A DNA stretch of 64,000 nucleotides from Streptomyces sp. col6. Lineage in GTDB: Bacteria; Actinomycetota; Actinomycetes; Streptomycetales; Streptomycetaceae. Where the stretch lies: positions 791,741 through 855,740 of the forward strand of contig NZ_RDBL01000006.1 in the NCBI RefSeq assembly GCF_008042035.1, written 5' to 3'. The notes under the pieces were generated by a model that saw only the letters and a program-made list of their open reading frames with translations, was not told the origin of the DNA and ran no database searches. Made by a program: the position numbers and the translations under genes. Positions within the stretch are counted from its first letter, which is position 1. Every line of letters begins with the position of its first letter. Shown piece after piece: positions 28,107 to 38,978 of this stretch.

Positions 28107-29855
28107 CTATGCAGCCTCGTTGATCATGGCGGACTGGGGCGACTCGCTTTCGACGCCGATGACTTCGACAGTCACGCCGCGAGCGGCGAGGGCCTTCGCG
28201 GTCTGGGCCAGGGTGATGGCGGAGAACGGGAAGAGGGAGTCCGGCGTGAGCTTGGCTCCGTCCTTCAAAAGGATCGCGAAGACGACGTGCCGCGGGGTGA
28301 AGTCCTCGGGGATGCTGCGGGCCGGATCGCTGTTGACCTGTACGGACCGGGCGAACTCCGCGCGTACGGACGCGTTCTCGAAGAGGAGCTCAACGGAGAC
28401 GCGCGCCTGGCTGAACAGGTGACTCAGCGGGCTAGAGGAGTGCGCGGGCTTCACGAGGACAAGAGTGTCGTCCTCGGTGAACAGGTCGCAGATCTCGACG
28501 GAGTTGCTTGCCCGAAAGGGGTTGTGGACATTCTTCTTGTCCAGGCAGACCCAGCCGCGACGGGCCTGGGCGGCCAGCTTGTTGTAGTCGCCTTCGTCTA
28601 CGGGACGCATCACGCGCATACCCTTCTTGTTGAGCTTCTCGACGAGCGGCCAGCGGGGGAGATCGACAGAGGGCGCGTCGGGGAACAAGGGAGCCACGGT
28701 CTCGTTGACGTTGCGCAGGTAGCCCGCCCCGAGCTCGTACCACTCACCGTCGAGCAGACAGAACGTGCGGGAGCCGAGGGAGAAAGTGGCCTCGATCCAC
28801 TTCATGGCGGTTTCCTTGGACAGGGCTTCCAGGGAGGCGGTGCGCGGGGCGAGCGCGGTCCGTGCGGAAAGCGTGTCACGAAACAGTTCGACGGTGCCCT
28901 GCCGGAGCGCCGTGACGCGGGCGCCTGCCTTGATTACACGGGCCCGCTCCAGGACGTAGTCGAGACTGAACTCATCCCGGAGGTGGGGCGGGCAGGACCC
29001 GATCTTGATGGTGCAGGCGGTGGACCGGGGCAGGTCGGTGCTCTGGGAGAAGGGGACGGCGGTGATGATCCGGCCGTCTGCGGGACGGCCGAGCGTGGCG
29101 TCCAGTTCCGCAACGAGCGCGTCGATGAGGGAAGGGTCCTTGACCGCGGTGATGTGCTCGACGAAGGCCAGGTCGGGGTGGGGAACGACGTGCTCGCAGA
29201 TCGCGGCGATGGCGCGGATGTCCTTGATCAGTGTGGCGGGGGTGGTGCCGAGTTTGATACGGAGACCGATGCCGCCCTCCGCGGTCATGGCCCCGTTCCT
29301 GGTGCCGCTCCCTGCTGTGAGGTCGACTTCGTCGAGGTAGCCGCCGAGGTGGCGGATGATCCGCCCGTGGTCCCGGAGCCCGAGTGCCGGTACGGAGGCG
29401 CCGGCAGGGATCAGGGAACTGTCGATGCGTGCCTGGCCGAGGACGCTGGCGGTGAAGTCCCGCACCTGCCGCGGGTTGATGGCGCGGATACCGAAGGACA
29501 GACCGAAGTGCGCGTCCTTGAGCTGGGCGGGGAGAAGCCGGTAGCCCTGGTCGAAGCCGATCGCGTACACCACGTCGTCGACGGCGAGCACGAGCAGTGC
29601 GCCGGTTCGCTGCTCGCTCTGCAGCAGGTCCGATTCGGCGGCGAGCCGGAGGACATCCTTGCTCCAGGCGGCTTCCTCCTTCGCTACGGCGAAAGACACC
29701 GCGAGGGCGGGAACTCCCATGTGATCGCTGACGTCGCGCACGACCGCGTCCAGGGTGTCGAGGGCGCTGACGTCGAGGGCTTCGAGCATCGACTCAGGGG
29801 TCGCCTTGACGTGGGTCAGGCGGTACAGGGTGCGCTTCGACGCTGTGCTGGACAC
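28107..29855 (-). CDS. TIGR04141-like (DUF6119) sporadically distributed protein
   Basis: 582 residues from a GTG with AGGAGA 5 nt upstream (VSSTASKRTLYRLTHVKATP). The beginning (LYRLT...MLEAL), the ALLVLAVDDVVYAIGFDQGYRLLP block, FGLSFGIRAINPRQVRDFTASVLGQ, and a C-terminal MRVMRPVDEGDYNKLAAQARRGWVCLDKKNVHNPFRASNSVEICDLF match my memory of the TIGR04141/DUF6119 family, which appears patchily near restriction genes. No catalytic motif is assigned. It is divergent from the HTH/methylase-like fusion at 30208 across a 352-bp gap holding a clear operator-like palindrome. The in-frame extension to 30239 is probably not translated. Defence involvement is an inference from context. Confidence 0.68.
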   Translation of the reverse strand: MSSTASKRTLYRLTHVKATPESMLEALDVSALDTLDAVVRDVSDHMGVPALAVSFAVAKEEAAWSKDVLRLAAESDLLQSEQRTGALLVLAVDDVVYAIGFDQGYRLLPAQLKDAHFGLSFGIRAINPRQVRDFTASVLGQARIDSSLIPAGASVPALGLRDHGRIIRHLGGYLDEVDLTAGSGTRNGAMTAEGGIGLRIKLGTTPATLIKDIRAIAAICEHVVPHPDLAFVEHITAVKDPSLIDALVAELDATLGRPADGRIITAVPFSQSTDLPRSTACTIKIGSCPPHLRDEFSLDYVLERARVIKAGARVTALRQGTVELFRDTLSARTALAPRTASLEALSKETAMKWIEATFSLGSRTFCLLDGEWYELGAGYLRNVNETVAPLFPDAPSVDLPRWPLVEKLNKKGMRVMRPVDEGDYNKLAAQARRGWVCLDKKNVHNPFRASNSVEICDLFTEDDTLVLVKPAHSSSPLSHLFSQARVSVELLFENASVRAEFARSVQVNSDPARSIPEDFTPRHVVFAILLKDGAKLTPDSLFPFSAITLAQTAKALAARGVTVEVIGVESESPQSAMINEAA

Positions 29856-30081
29856 GGAGGTCTCCTGGGGCGAGGTTGCGGTGCGGTTCGGTAACACGAG
29901 CGGCCTTACGGGACGGGTGGTGTCGAGGCGGACAGGGGTGAGTGCCCGGCAAGGGAGCGGAGGTGCGGCGATGAGGACGCCGGTGCGGTCGGGCTCGTAT
30001 GGGGCCGGCGTCCCGGCGGGTGGTGCCGGGGTGATGGTGACGAAGGTGCCAGAAGATTGGAGGTGAAATTGTTCGAGAACC

Positions 30082-30099
30082 TGATAACCCTGGTTATCA
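30082..30099. promoter_or_regulatory. Operator-like perfect inverted repeat TGATAACC-CT-GGTTATCA
   Basis: Two perfect 8-bp arms with a 2-bp spacer lie in the divergent gap between the TIGR04141-like gene and the HTH/methylase-like fusion. GTTC-GA-GAAC at 30071-30080 is adjacent, and GAGAA-ACG-TTCTC lies at 30152-30164. These A/T-containing palindromes stand out from the G+C-rich background. The N-terminal HTH of the 30208 product is the obvious candidate binder. Confidence 0.65.
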
Positions 30100-30207
30100 A
30101 GCGCTGGCGTAGCTGAGAGCTCGACCGGCTGTAGCGTGTGAGGTGCCCTGGGAGAAACGTTCTCGACCGAGAGCACGAGGCAGTCGTCACGAAGGGAGCG
30201 GAACCGC

Positions 30208-32355
30208 ATGGCTGGCACACGTGAAGCAACCGCTCCCATCCTGCCGGAGGAGACCTCCTGGCGGATCAGTTACGCCGAAATCGGGGCCTTGGCCCAGGTC
30301 CAACGTCCTGTCGTCACCACCTGGGCCCGCCGGCACGCGGATTTCCCCGAGCCCGTCGCTTACGAGGGGGCCAGCCCGCTCTTCGACGGGCGCGAAGTCG
30401 CCGAATGGCTTCTGTCCACCGGCCGCGGCAACGCTGACGCCGGCCAGATCCGGGCGGAGCTGGTGCTGTACACCCTGTCCGCCTGGCGGCGCGCGATCCC
30501 CGCCCGCACGCTGGTCGACACGGTGACCGCACTGCTCTGCCTGCGCCAGCTCCTGGACGAACCGCTCTCCGACCTGCCCTGGCAGACGATCCTGGAGCGT
30601 GCCGCCGAGACCGACTTCGACGACACCTTCCTCCAAAGAGAGCTGCGCGACCTGCCGGACGCCGAACTACAGGGCCCCCTGCTCGCCGTGCTCGCCGACC
30701 AGCTCACCGAGGCCGCCTACACCCCGGCCGAAGCGCTCGAACGGGTCATGGACGCGCGCCGCCGCCTGGGCTGCGACGACCTCGCCGCTGATGAACCGAT
30801 TCCGCTGGTGAGCCGGACGATGGCCCGCTTGACCGGCCTCGCGCGACTGAACGAGCGTGAGGAGGGGGCGACGGCCGCCGTCCTGCATCCCCGGAGCGGT
30901 GATCTGCTTGTCGCCCTGCGCGAATCCGTGTCCGACGCCGAGGACTCACCCTTCTTCCTCTCCGCGGACCCGATGCCGGACCTGGCCCGGCTCGCCCGCC
31001 GCCGCCTCATGGCACAGGGCGTCCAGGAATTCGAGATGGACCTTGCCGACGGCGAGGAACTGGCCACGGAAGACTGGGGAAACCCGCACGTCATCGCCTG
31101 CTGCCTCCCTTACGAGGCAGCCGAGACCCGCAGCCCGCTCGCTGTCCTGCAGAGCCTGCAGGACCTCACCGACCTCCTCGCCGAGGACCGCACGGCCGTC
31201 GTCCTGGGCCCTGCCGACGCGCTCGTCAGGCCCCTGCCCGCACGCGGGGAAGCGGACCGCCTGCGCCGGGATTTCCTGGAACAGCACCTCCTCAAGGCCG
31301 CGATCAGCCTCCCCGAAGGCGTACTTCCTTTCCGCCCGGCCCACCGCACCGCGATCTGGATCCTGCACCGCACCCCAGAAGGCAAGCGCACCGGCCAGGC
31401 CCTCCTCGCCGACCTCTCCTCACGCACCCTCACCCCACAGGCCCTGGACGCGCTGGCCGAGGACATCGACATCTTCCGCGAGGCCGGCTGGCGAGCGGAC
31501 AGCCGCCACGAACCGCGCAATGCCGCCGTAGTCCCGGCCACCGCGCTGACCGGCGCACCCGGTGCCGCGTTCACCCCGCAGCACCGCCCGCACGCCGACC
31601 GCTACACCCGCACCGTCGTCGAACGCCCGGCCCGCATCTCCGAGACCGAACTCCGCCTCCAGCAGCTGATCGACGCCACCCGTAGCGCCCTCGACCAAGC
31701 GCCCACTATCCGCGCCAACGCCGTTCTGCGCCCCGACGACCAGCCAGCCCGCCGTACCACCGTGGCTCGCCTGCTCAAGGATCGCCGCCTGCGCCGACTG
31801 CCCGGCCACCGCATCGCCGCCGAACACCTCCTCACCGGAGGCGAGGGCCACTACACCGTCCTCACCGCGGCCGAGATCACGGGCAGCGCGCCAGTCGACA
31901 GTCACCGCATAGACCGCGCCGTACTGCTCAACACCTACGAGCACGCCTACTTCACCGAACCCGGCGACATCGTCGTCACCGCCACCCCGAGCTTCGGCGC
32001 GTACGTCGACGACGAGGGCCTGTCCGTGGTCGCCTTCCCTGCCCGCGTCCTGCGCGTACGAGCCGATGCTGAGCATCCCGTACGGCCCCGTGTCCTGGCA
32101 GCGCTCCTGCGCTCGGCGGCGGCCGAACACCGACGGGTGAGTGGCGCGGTCCGCTCCGCCCGCCGCATAGAGGACCTCCTCATCCCCGACCTCCCCGGCG
32201 ACGAGGTCGAGCGGTACGACGCGCTCCTGGCCGACATCGCCCGCCGTACGGCCCTGCTGCGCCAGCACGCGGCAGCCCTCGACGACCTGACTTCCCTGAC
32301 CGCCGCCGGCCTCGTCGACGGCACGCTGACCCTCACCGAACCCCCTCTCGTCTGA
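30208..32355 (+). CDS. HTH + degenerate N6-methylase + specificity-like domain fusion
   Basis: 715 residues. Residues ~15-72 resemble a MerR/excisionase-like HTH (SYAEIGALAQVQRPVVTTWA ... GREVAEWL). Residues ~200-450 align with HsdM-type methylases, but motif I reads VLHPRSGDLL (~226) instead of DPxCGSGxLL and motif IV reads VIACCLPYEA (~295) instead of ANPPF; the downstream block LLKAAISLPEGVLPFRPAHR is kept. Residues ~465-700 resemble one HsdS half: GDIVVTATPSFGAYV, IEDLLIPDLPGDEVERYDALLADIARR, ending LTAAGLVDGTLTL. SAM binding and catalysis are probably lost, leaving a DNA-recognition or regulatory protein (inference). It lies 36 bp upstream of hsdM and likely heads that operon. Confidence 0.72.
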   Translation: MAGTREATAPILPEETSWRISYAEIGALAQVQRPVVTTWARRHADFPEPVAYEGASPLFDGREVAEWLLSTGRGNADAGQIRAELVLYTLSAWRRAIPARTLVDTVTALLCLRQLLDEPLSDLPWQTILERAAETDFDDTFLQRELRDLPDAELQGPLLAVLADQLTEAAYTPAEALERVMDARRRLGCDDLAADEPIPLVSRTMARLTGLARLNEREEGATAAVLHPRSGDLLVALRESVSDAEDSPFFLSADPMPDLARLARRRLMAQGVQEFEMDLADGEELATEDWGNPHVIACCLPYEAAETRSPLAVLQSLQDLTDLLAEDRTAVVLGPADALVRPLPARGEADRLRRDFLEQHLLKAAISLPEGVLPFRPAHRTAIWILHRTPEGKRTGQALLADLSSRTLTPQALDALAEDIDIFREAGWRADSRHEPRNAAVVPATALTGAPGAAFTPQHRPHADRYTRTVVERPARISETELRLQQLIDATRSALDQAPTIRANAVLRPDDQPARRTTVARLLKDRRLRRLPGHRIAAEHLLTGGEGHYTVLTAAEITGSAPVDSHRIDRAVLLNTYEHAYFTEPGDIVVTATPSFGAYVDDEGLSVVAFPARVLRVRADAEHPVRPRVLAALLRSAAAEHRRVSGAVRSARRIEDLLIPDLPGDEVERYDALLADIARRTALLRQHAAALDDLTSLTAAGLVDGTLTLTEPPLV

Positions 32356-32391
32356 TCTCTCGTCCGACTCTTGAAGGAGACCCGAGCGCCC

Positions 32392-34018
<1,627 letters not shown>

Positions 34019-34026
<8 letters not shown>

Positions 34027-35239
34027 GTGGCCCACGGTGAGGTTCGAAGAAATCGCGGCTCCCGAAAAGAGTGCATTCTCAAAGCCCTACGGTTCTGCGT
34101 ACACGAGGAATGATTATGTACCGAGCGGGATTCCGCTGGTGCGCGGCGTGAACTTGGGTGCAGGTCCGTTTCATGACGACGATTTTGTGTTCATCTCTTC
34201 GGAGAAAGCTGACACGCTTCCTGGTGCAAATCTGAAACCGGGCGATCTGGTGATTACTCACCGTGGGACGATCGGTCAAGTTTCGATGATCCCTCGAAAT
34301 CCGCGACATGACCGCTATGTGTTGTCTACGAGCCAGGTGAAGGCTCGGCTTGATCGCGATAAAGCAGTTCCTGAGTTCTATTACTATTGGCTGCTTTCGC
34401 CGGTGGGGCAGAAGGAAATCCTGCAACACGTTTCCACGGTCGGAGTCCCGGGGCTTGTTCAGCCAGTTGCAACTGTTAAATCATTCAAGGTGCCAGTTCC
34501 GAGCCTGGATGAGCAGCGGACTGTGGTTGCTGTCCTTGGGGCGCTGGACGACAAGATCGCCGTCAATGAGCGCATCGCGAACACAGCGGATCAGCTAGCG
34601 GACGCGGTCTTCGGCCGTACTGTTCGGTCGTTGGGCTCGCGTCCCATGGTGGAGATTGTCGAGCCGGTGCTTGGCGGCACCCCGGACCGTAAAGTGGAGG
34701 AGTTTTGGGGTGGCGACCTCCCATGGGCTTCTGTGAAGGATGTTGCGAACTCGGTAGCCGGCGCTCTCGTGGTGACCGAGGAGTGCATCACGACGCTCGG
34801 CGAGCAGAGCTCTCGCGCTAAGCGCATGCCAGCAGGGGCAGTAATCCTGACGGCGCGTGGGACAGTCGGCCTGGTGGCGCGCTTGGCGATTTCCGCGGCC
34901 TTCAACCAGTCGTGCTATGCATTCGTTCCAAGCGAAATTCCTCCGGCTGTCTTGTTCCATCTGATTCGACTCGCCTCTACTCGGATGATGGGGCTCGCCC
35001 ATGGGACTGTCTTCTCGACCGTCAACATGAAGACGTTTCAGCATGTTGAGGTTCCTGACATCCCGAGGGAACTCTTGCATTCCCTGGAAGCGGAACTGGG
35101 CCCCTTGCATGGGCTCATTGAGGCAAACTTGAAAGAGTCTTTGACTCTGTCAACCCTCCGCGACACCCTCCTCTCCCAGCTCATGTCCGGCCGCATCCGC
35201 GTCAAGGACGCCGAGAAGATTGTCGAGGACCACCTATGA
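34019..35239 (+). CDS. hsdS: Type I restriction-modification system, specificity subunit
   Basis: 406 residues from a GTG inside the hsdM 3' end, with GGAG 7 nt upstream. Two target-recognition domains (~1-150, ~205-345) are separated by conserved helical spacers: [29 protein letters not shown] (~160-190) and the C-terminal [21 protein letters not shown]. The coding sequence is visibly less G+C-rich than its neighbours (34141-34200 has 32 G+C of 60), typical of recombining specificity genes. It determines the bipartite target, which cannot be predicted here. It overlaps hsdR by 4 nt. Confidence 0.94.
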
Positions 35240-38200
35240 CCACGCACGGGAGCGACAACGGCAGCAGCAACACCCCCGACAACTCCGAAACTCCCACCCC
35301 CGACAACTTCCGCCCCCTCGAAATCGACTGGGAGTTCCTCGCCCTCGACGAGCTCCTGGAGCTCGACTGGCCGAAGGCCGAGGGCAATGAGCTCGCGCCC
35401 GGTTCCGGTCACCGCCGTTCGTGGGACGACCTGATCCTGTACTCCGATCTCCGCGAGGCCATCGAGCGGCTCAACCCCGCCCTCCCCCCGGAGGCCGTCC
35501 GTGAGGCCCTCGCGACCGCCGCGACCCCGACCTCCCAGGACACGTACGAGGAGAACCGGACCGCGCACGGCTACCTGACCGACGGCGTCCACTCCGTCAC
35601 GTACACCGACGCGCTCGGCGCCGAGCACACCCCGACCGTCCGGATCGTCGACCTGGAGCACCCGGACGCGAACACATACCGCGCAGTCCGCCAGGTGACC
35701 GTGATCAACGGTGAGCGCAACCGCCGCTTCGACCTTGTCCTGTACGTCAACGGTCTCCCGCTCGCCGTCATCGAGCTCAAGCGGGCCGGCGACCCGAACG
35801 CCACCCTCGCTGCCGCGCACACCCAGATCCGGCACTACGTCGAGGAGTTCCCGACCGCCTTCCGCTACAACGCGGTCGTGCTGCTCTCTGACGGGATCAC
35901 CGCGAAGTACGGCACCCCCTTCACCCCGTACGAGCACTTCGCCCCATGGAACACCGACGAGTTCGGCGCCCGCGTGGACACCGTGGATGCTGCCGCCGTC
36001 CACGCCGACACCGATGCCGACGTCCCGACCGGCCAAGACCTCGCCCTGCACGGCCTGTTCACCCAGCCGCGCTTCCTCTCCCTCGTCCGGTCCTTCATCA
36101 ACTTCGTGCCCACCAAGCGCATGAAGCGGATCGCGAAGCCGCACCAGTACTTCGCGGTCACCCGCGCCGCCGACGCAGTGCGCCGCGCCGCCGCGACCGA
36201 TGGCAAGGCCGGCGTGGTCTGGCACACCCAGGGCTCGGGCAAGTCCGAGGAGATGGTGCTGACCACCAACCTCGTCATGCGCGACCCCGCCCTGCACAAC
36301 CCCACCGTGGTGGTCGTCACCGACCGCACCGACCTCGACGACCAACTCTTCGACACGTTCAAGGAGAGCGAGGTCCTCCCCGAGCAGCCCCACCAGTTCC
36401 TCAACCGCGCCGCACTCCGCGAAGAGCTCGCCGCCAAGCGCACCGGCGGCATCCTCTTCACCACCCTGCAGAAGTTCGGCCGCACCAAGCAGGAGAAGGA
36501 ATCCGGGACCGACCACCCGCTCCTCTCCGAGCGGCGCAACATCGTCGTCGTGGTCGACGAGGCCCACCGCAGTCACTACGACCACCTCGACGGCTACGCC
36601 CGCCATCTGCGCGACGCGCTCCCGCACGCCACGCTCCTCGCCTTCACCGGCACCCCGATCTCCGAGGCCGACCGCAACACCCGCGAGGTCTTCGGCGACT
36701 ACATCGACACCTACGACCTCAAGCGGGCCGCCGACGACGGCGCGACCGTGAAGGTCTACCACGAGAGCCGCGTTGTCCAGCTTGTCCTCGACCGCGACGT
36801 CGACCCCACCGCCATCGACAGCGAGGCCGACCGCATCACCGACGGCCTGGACGACACCGAGCGCACCCGCGTCGAGCAGGCCGTCGCCACCATGAACGCC
36901 ATGTACGGCGCCCCCGCCCGGATACGCGACCTGACTCAGGACCTGGTCGAACACTGGGAAGCCCGCCGTACGGCCATGCTGCCCTTCGTCGCGGACGCCG
37001 ATGACGCACCCGGTGGAGCCCCTGGCAAGGCGATGCTCGTCTGCGCCACCCGCGAGATCTGCGTTCGCGTCTACGACGCCCTGAAGATCCTGCGCCCCGA
37101 CTGGCACACGGACGACCCCACCACCGGCGCCATGAAGATCGTCTACTCCTCGGACTCCCGCAAGGACTCCAAGGAACTGCGCGCCCACGCACTGCGCGAC
37201 TCCCAGCGCAAGGCCGTCATTAACCGCGCCAAGGACGCCGAGGACGAACTCCAGCTCCTCATCGTCAACAACATGCTCCTGACCGGCTTCGACGCGCCGT
37301 CCATCCACACCATGTACCTGGACCGGCCGCTGCGTGGCGCCGGCCTGATGCAGGCCCTGGCCCGCGTCAACCGCCGCTTCCGCAAGAAGGGGGAGGGCCT
37401 CCTCGTCGGCTACGCCCCCCTCACCGAGAACCTCCAGAAGGCCATCGCCGAGTACTCCGCCGACGACCAGGCCGACCGGACCCTCGGCCAGGACATCGAC
37501 CGCGCCCTGGACGAACTCCGCAACGAGTACGACATCCTCGACCAGATGCTTCTCGGCTGGAATTGGCGCGAACGCCTCTCCCGCCCCGACCCGAAAGCCT
37601 TCGTCAAAACGGCCTACACCACGGCCGAGTACCTCCGCAGCCCCGCCACTCCGGGCAACAACCCCGACCAGCTCGACGACCCGAACCAGACTCTCAGCCG
37701 CCGCTTCCGCGAACACGGCTACCGCCTGGAACGCTTCTTCGCCCTCGCCGGCTCCTCCGCCGACATCTCCTCACGGTTTACCGACCAGCCGTACTGGAAG
37801 CGCGACATCCAGTTCCTCGTCGAGGTCCGTACGTACATGGCGAAGCTCGACGCAATGGACCGCGAGGCCCAGGGCCTGCCGGTCGCCCGCGACGTCGCTC
37901 TCTATCTCTCCCAGCTCACCTCCGCCGTCGTCGAGACCGGCGGCGTCACCGACCTCTTCTCCGAGGCCGGACTGGACAAAGCCGACCTCACCCACCTCAA
38001 CGACGCCCTCGTCGGCCGCCTGCAGAACAGCGAAACCCCGCACCTGGCCGCCGAAGCCCTGCGCCGCCTCGTCGAGCAGAAGATGCGCGAGCAGACCCGG
38101 CACAACATCGTCCGCCAGACCGCGTTCTCGGAGCGCCTTCAGGACCTGATGACCCGCTACATGCGTCAGCAGCTCACCAGCGCCGAGATCATCGCCCAGC

Positions 38201-38568
38201 TGGTGGAACTGGCCAAGACGGTCGCGGAAGACGCTCGGCGAGGTGAGAAGTTCACCCCGCCGCTGGGGGACGACGAACTCGCCTTCTACGACGCGGTCGC
38301 CGACCTCGGCAGCGCCCGCGACCTCATGGGCGACGAGATCCTCTCCGGTATCGCCCGGGACCTCGTGGTCCAGGTCCGCAAGAACCTCAAGAAGGACTGG
38401 ATCGCCCGCGAACCGGTCCGGGCCAGGCTCCGCGCCACCATCAGGCGCCTCCTGGCCCGCCACGGCTACCCGCCGGAGCAGTCCAAGGAAGCGATCGACC
38501 TGGTGATCCGCCAGATGGAACACTTTGCCGACAAGTGGTCCCAGGACGGCTCGGCCGCCGACGCATAG
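35236..38568 (+). CDS. hsdR: Type I restriction-modification system, endonuclease/translocase subunit
   Basis: 1110 residues, full length. N-terminal PD-(D/E)xK nuclease: RFDLVLYVNGLPLAVIELK (~164-183). SF2 helicase motor: Walker A HTQGSGKSEE (~329), DEAH box VVDEAHRSHYD (~440), motif III LAFTGTPISEAD (~471), and motif VI region RGAGLMQALARVNRRF. The C-terminal helical part (~880-1110) docks to HsdM. It starts at ATG overlapping the hsdS stop (ATGA). It is intact, so the system is probably active, cutting unmodified DNA after translocation. Confidence 0.95.
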   Translation: MTTHGSDNGSSNTPDNSETPTPDNFRPLEIDWEFLALDELLELDWPKAEGNELAPGSGHRRSWDDLILYSDLREAIERLNPALPPEAVREALATAATPTSQDTYEENRTAHGYLTDGVHSVTYTDALGAEHTPTVRIVDLEHPDANTYRAVRQVTVINGERNRRFDLVLYVNGLPLAVIELKRAGDPNATLAAAHTQIRHYVEEFPTAFRYNAVVLLSDGITAKYGTPFTPYEHFAPWNTDEFGARVDTVDAAAVHADTDADVPTGQDLALHGLFTQPRFLSLVRSFINFVPTKRMKRIAKPHQYFAVTRAADAVRRAAATDGKAGVVWHTQGSGKSEEMVLTTNLVMRDPALHNPTVVVVTDRTDLDDQLFDTFKESEVLPEQPHQFLNRAALREELAAKRTGGILFTTLQKFGRTKQEKESGTDHPLLSERRNIVVVVDEAHRSHYDHLDGYARHLRDALPHATLLAFTGTPISEADRNTREVFGDYIDTYDLKRAADDGATVKVYHESRVVQLVLDRDVDPTAIDSEADRITDGLDDTERTRVEQAVATMNAMYGAPARIRDLTQDLVEHWEARRTAMLPFVADADDAPGGAPGKAMLVCATREICVRVYDALKILRPDWHTDDPTTGAMKIVYSSDSRKDSKELRAHALRDSQRKAVINRAKDAEDELQLLIVNNMLLTGFDAPSIHTMYLDRPLRGAGLMQALARVNRRFRKKGEGLLVGYAPLTENLQKAIAEYSADDQADRTLGQDIDRALDELRNEYDILDQMLLGWNWRERLSRPDPKAFVKTAYTTAEYLRSPATPGNNPDQLDDPNQTLSRRFREHGYRLERFFALAGSSADISSRFTDQPYWKRDIQFLVEVRTYMAKLDAMDREAQGLPVARDVALYLSQLTSAVVETGGVTDLFSEAGLDKADLTHLNDALVGRLQNSETPHLAAEALRRLVEQKMREQTRHNIVRQTAFSERLQDLMTRYMRQQLTSAEIIAQLVELAKTVAEDARRGEKFTPPLGDDELAFYDAVADLGSARDLMGDEILSGIARDLVVQVRKNLKKDWIAREPVRARLRATIRRLLARHGYPPEQSKEAIDLVIRQMEHFADKWSQDGSAADA

Positions 38569-38588
38569 CCCTCGCCTATATCGCTCCT

Positions 38589-38618
38589 GGCCCCGGCAAG
38601 CGCCTGCTTGCCGGGGCC
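38589..38618 (+). terminator. Terminator after hsdR
   Basis: GGCCCCGGCAAGC (38589-38601) and GCTTGCCGGGGCC (38606-38618) form a perfect 13-bp stem with a GCCT loop, followed by GTTCTCT, 20 bp after the hsdR stop. It separates the restriction operon from the next three-gene unit. Confidence 0.85.
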
Positions 38619-38792
38619 GTTCTCTGCCCGACCGGATGTCCTTCGCGGGGGCCGGCAGGGGGCGCCCAACCGCCTTACGGCAAAAGCAAATTCCCGTGCT
38701 GCGAGACGTGAGGTGCGTCAGGCCACTACTTTCAAGTCCGCGGAACGAACCGCAGAACTGCTAACTGCCGGTGTAAACAAGGGAGTTGTGGC

Positions 38793-38978
38793 ATGTCGCA
38801 GCGAGCACTGCTGTTGGTGGTGGTCGTCCTGGCGTCCGTGGTGGTGGGGCTCGTGGCCGGCATCCTCGAGTTCGTGGGCACGGGAGAGGTCGTCACGGCC
38901 ATCCAGAACGGTGGCGCCGCCTGCGGAGCCACTGTTCTCATCGGGCTGGCGGTCGTCTCCTGGCTGAGGTCGTTGTGA
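38793..38978 (+). CDS. Small two-helix membrane protein
   Basis: 61 residues, MSQRALLLVVVVLASVVVGL at the start and ATVLIGLAVVSWLRSL at the end: two hydrophobic helices joined by a short loop (EFVGTGEVVTAIQNGGAACG). No family recognised. Its stop overlaps the start of the HsdM-like gene by 4 nt (GTGA), so translation is coupled and a joint function is likely. A small membrane protein coupled to a methylase-like gene is unusual for restriction systems. Confidence 0.68.
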   Translation: MSQRALLLVVVVLASVVVGLVAGILEFVGTGEVVTAIQNGGAACGATVLIGLAVVSWLRSL

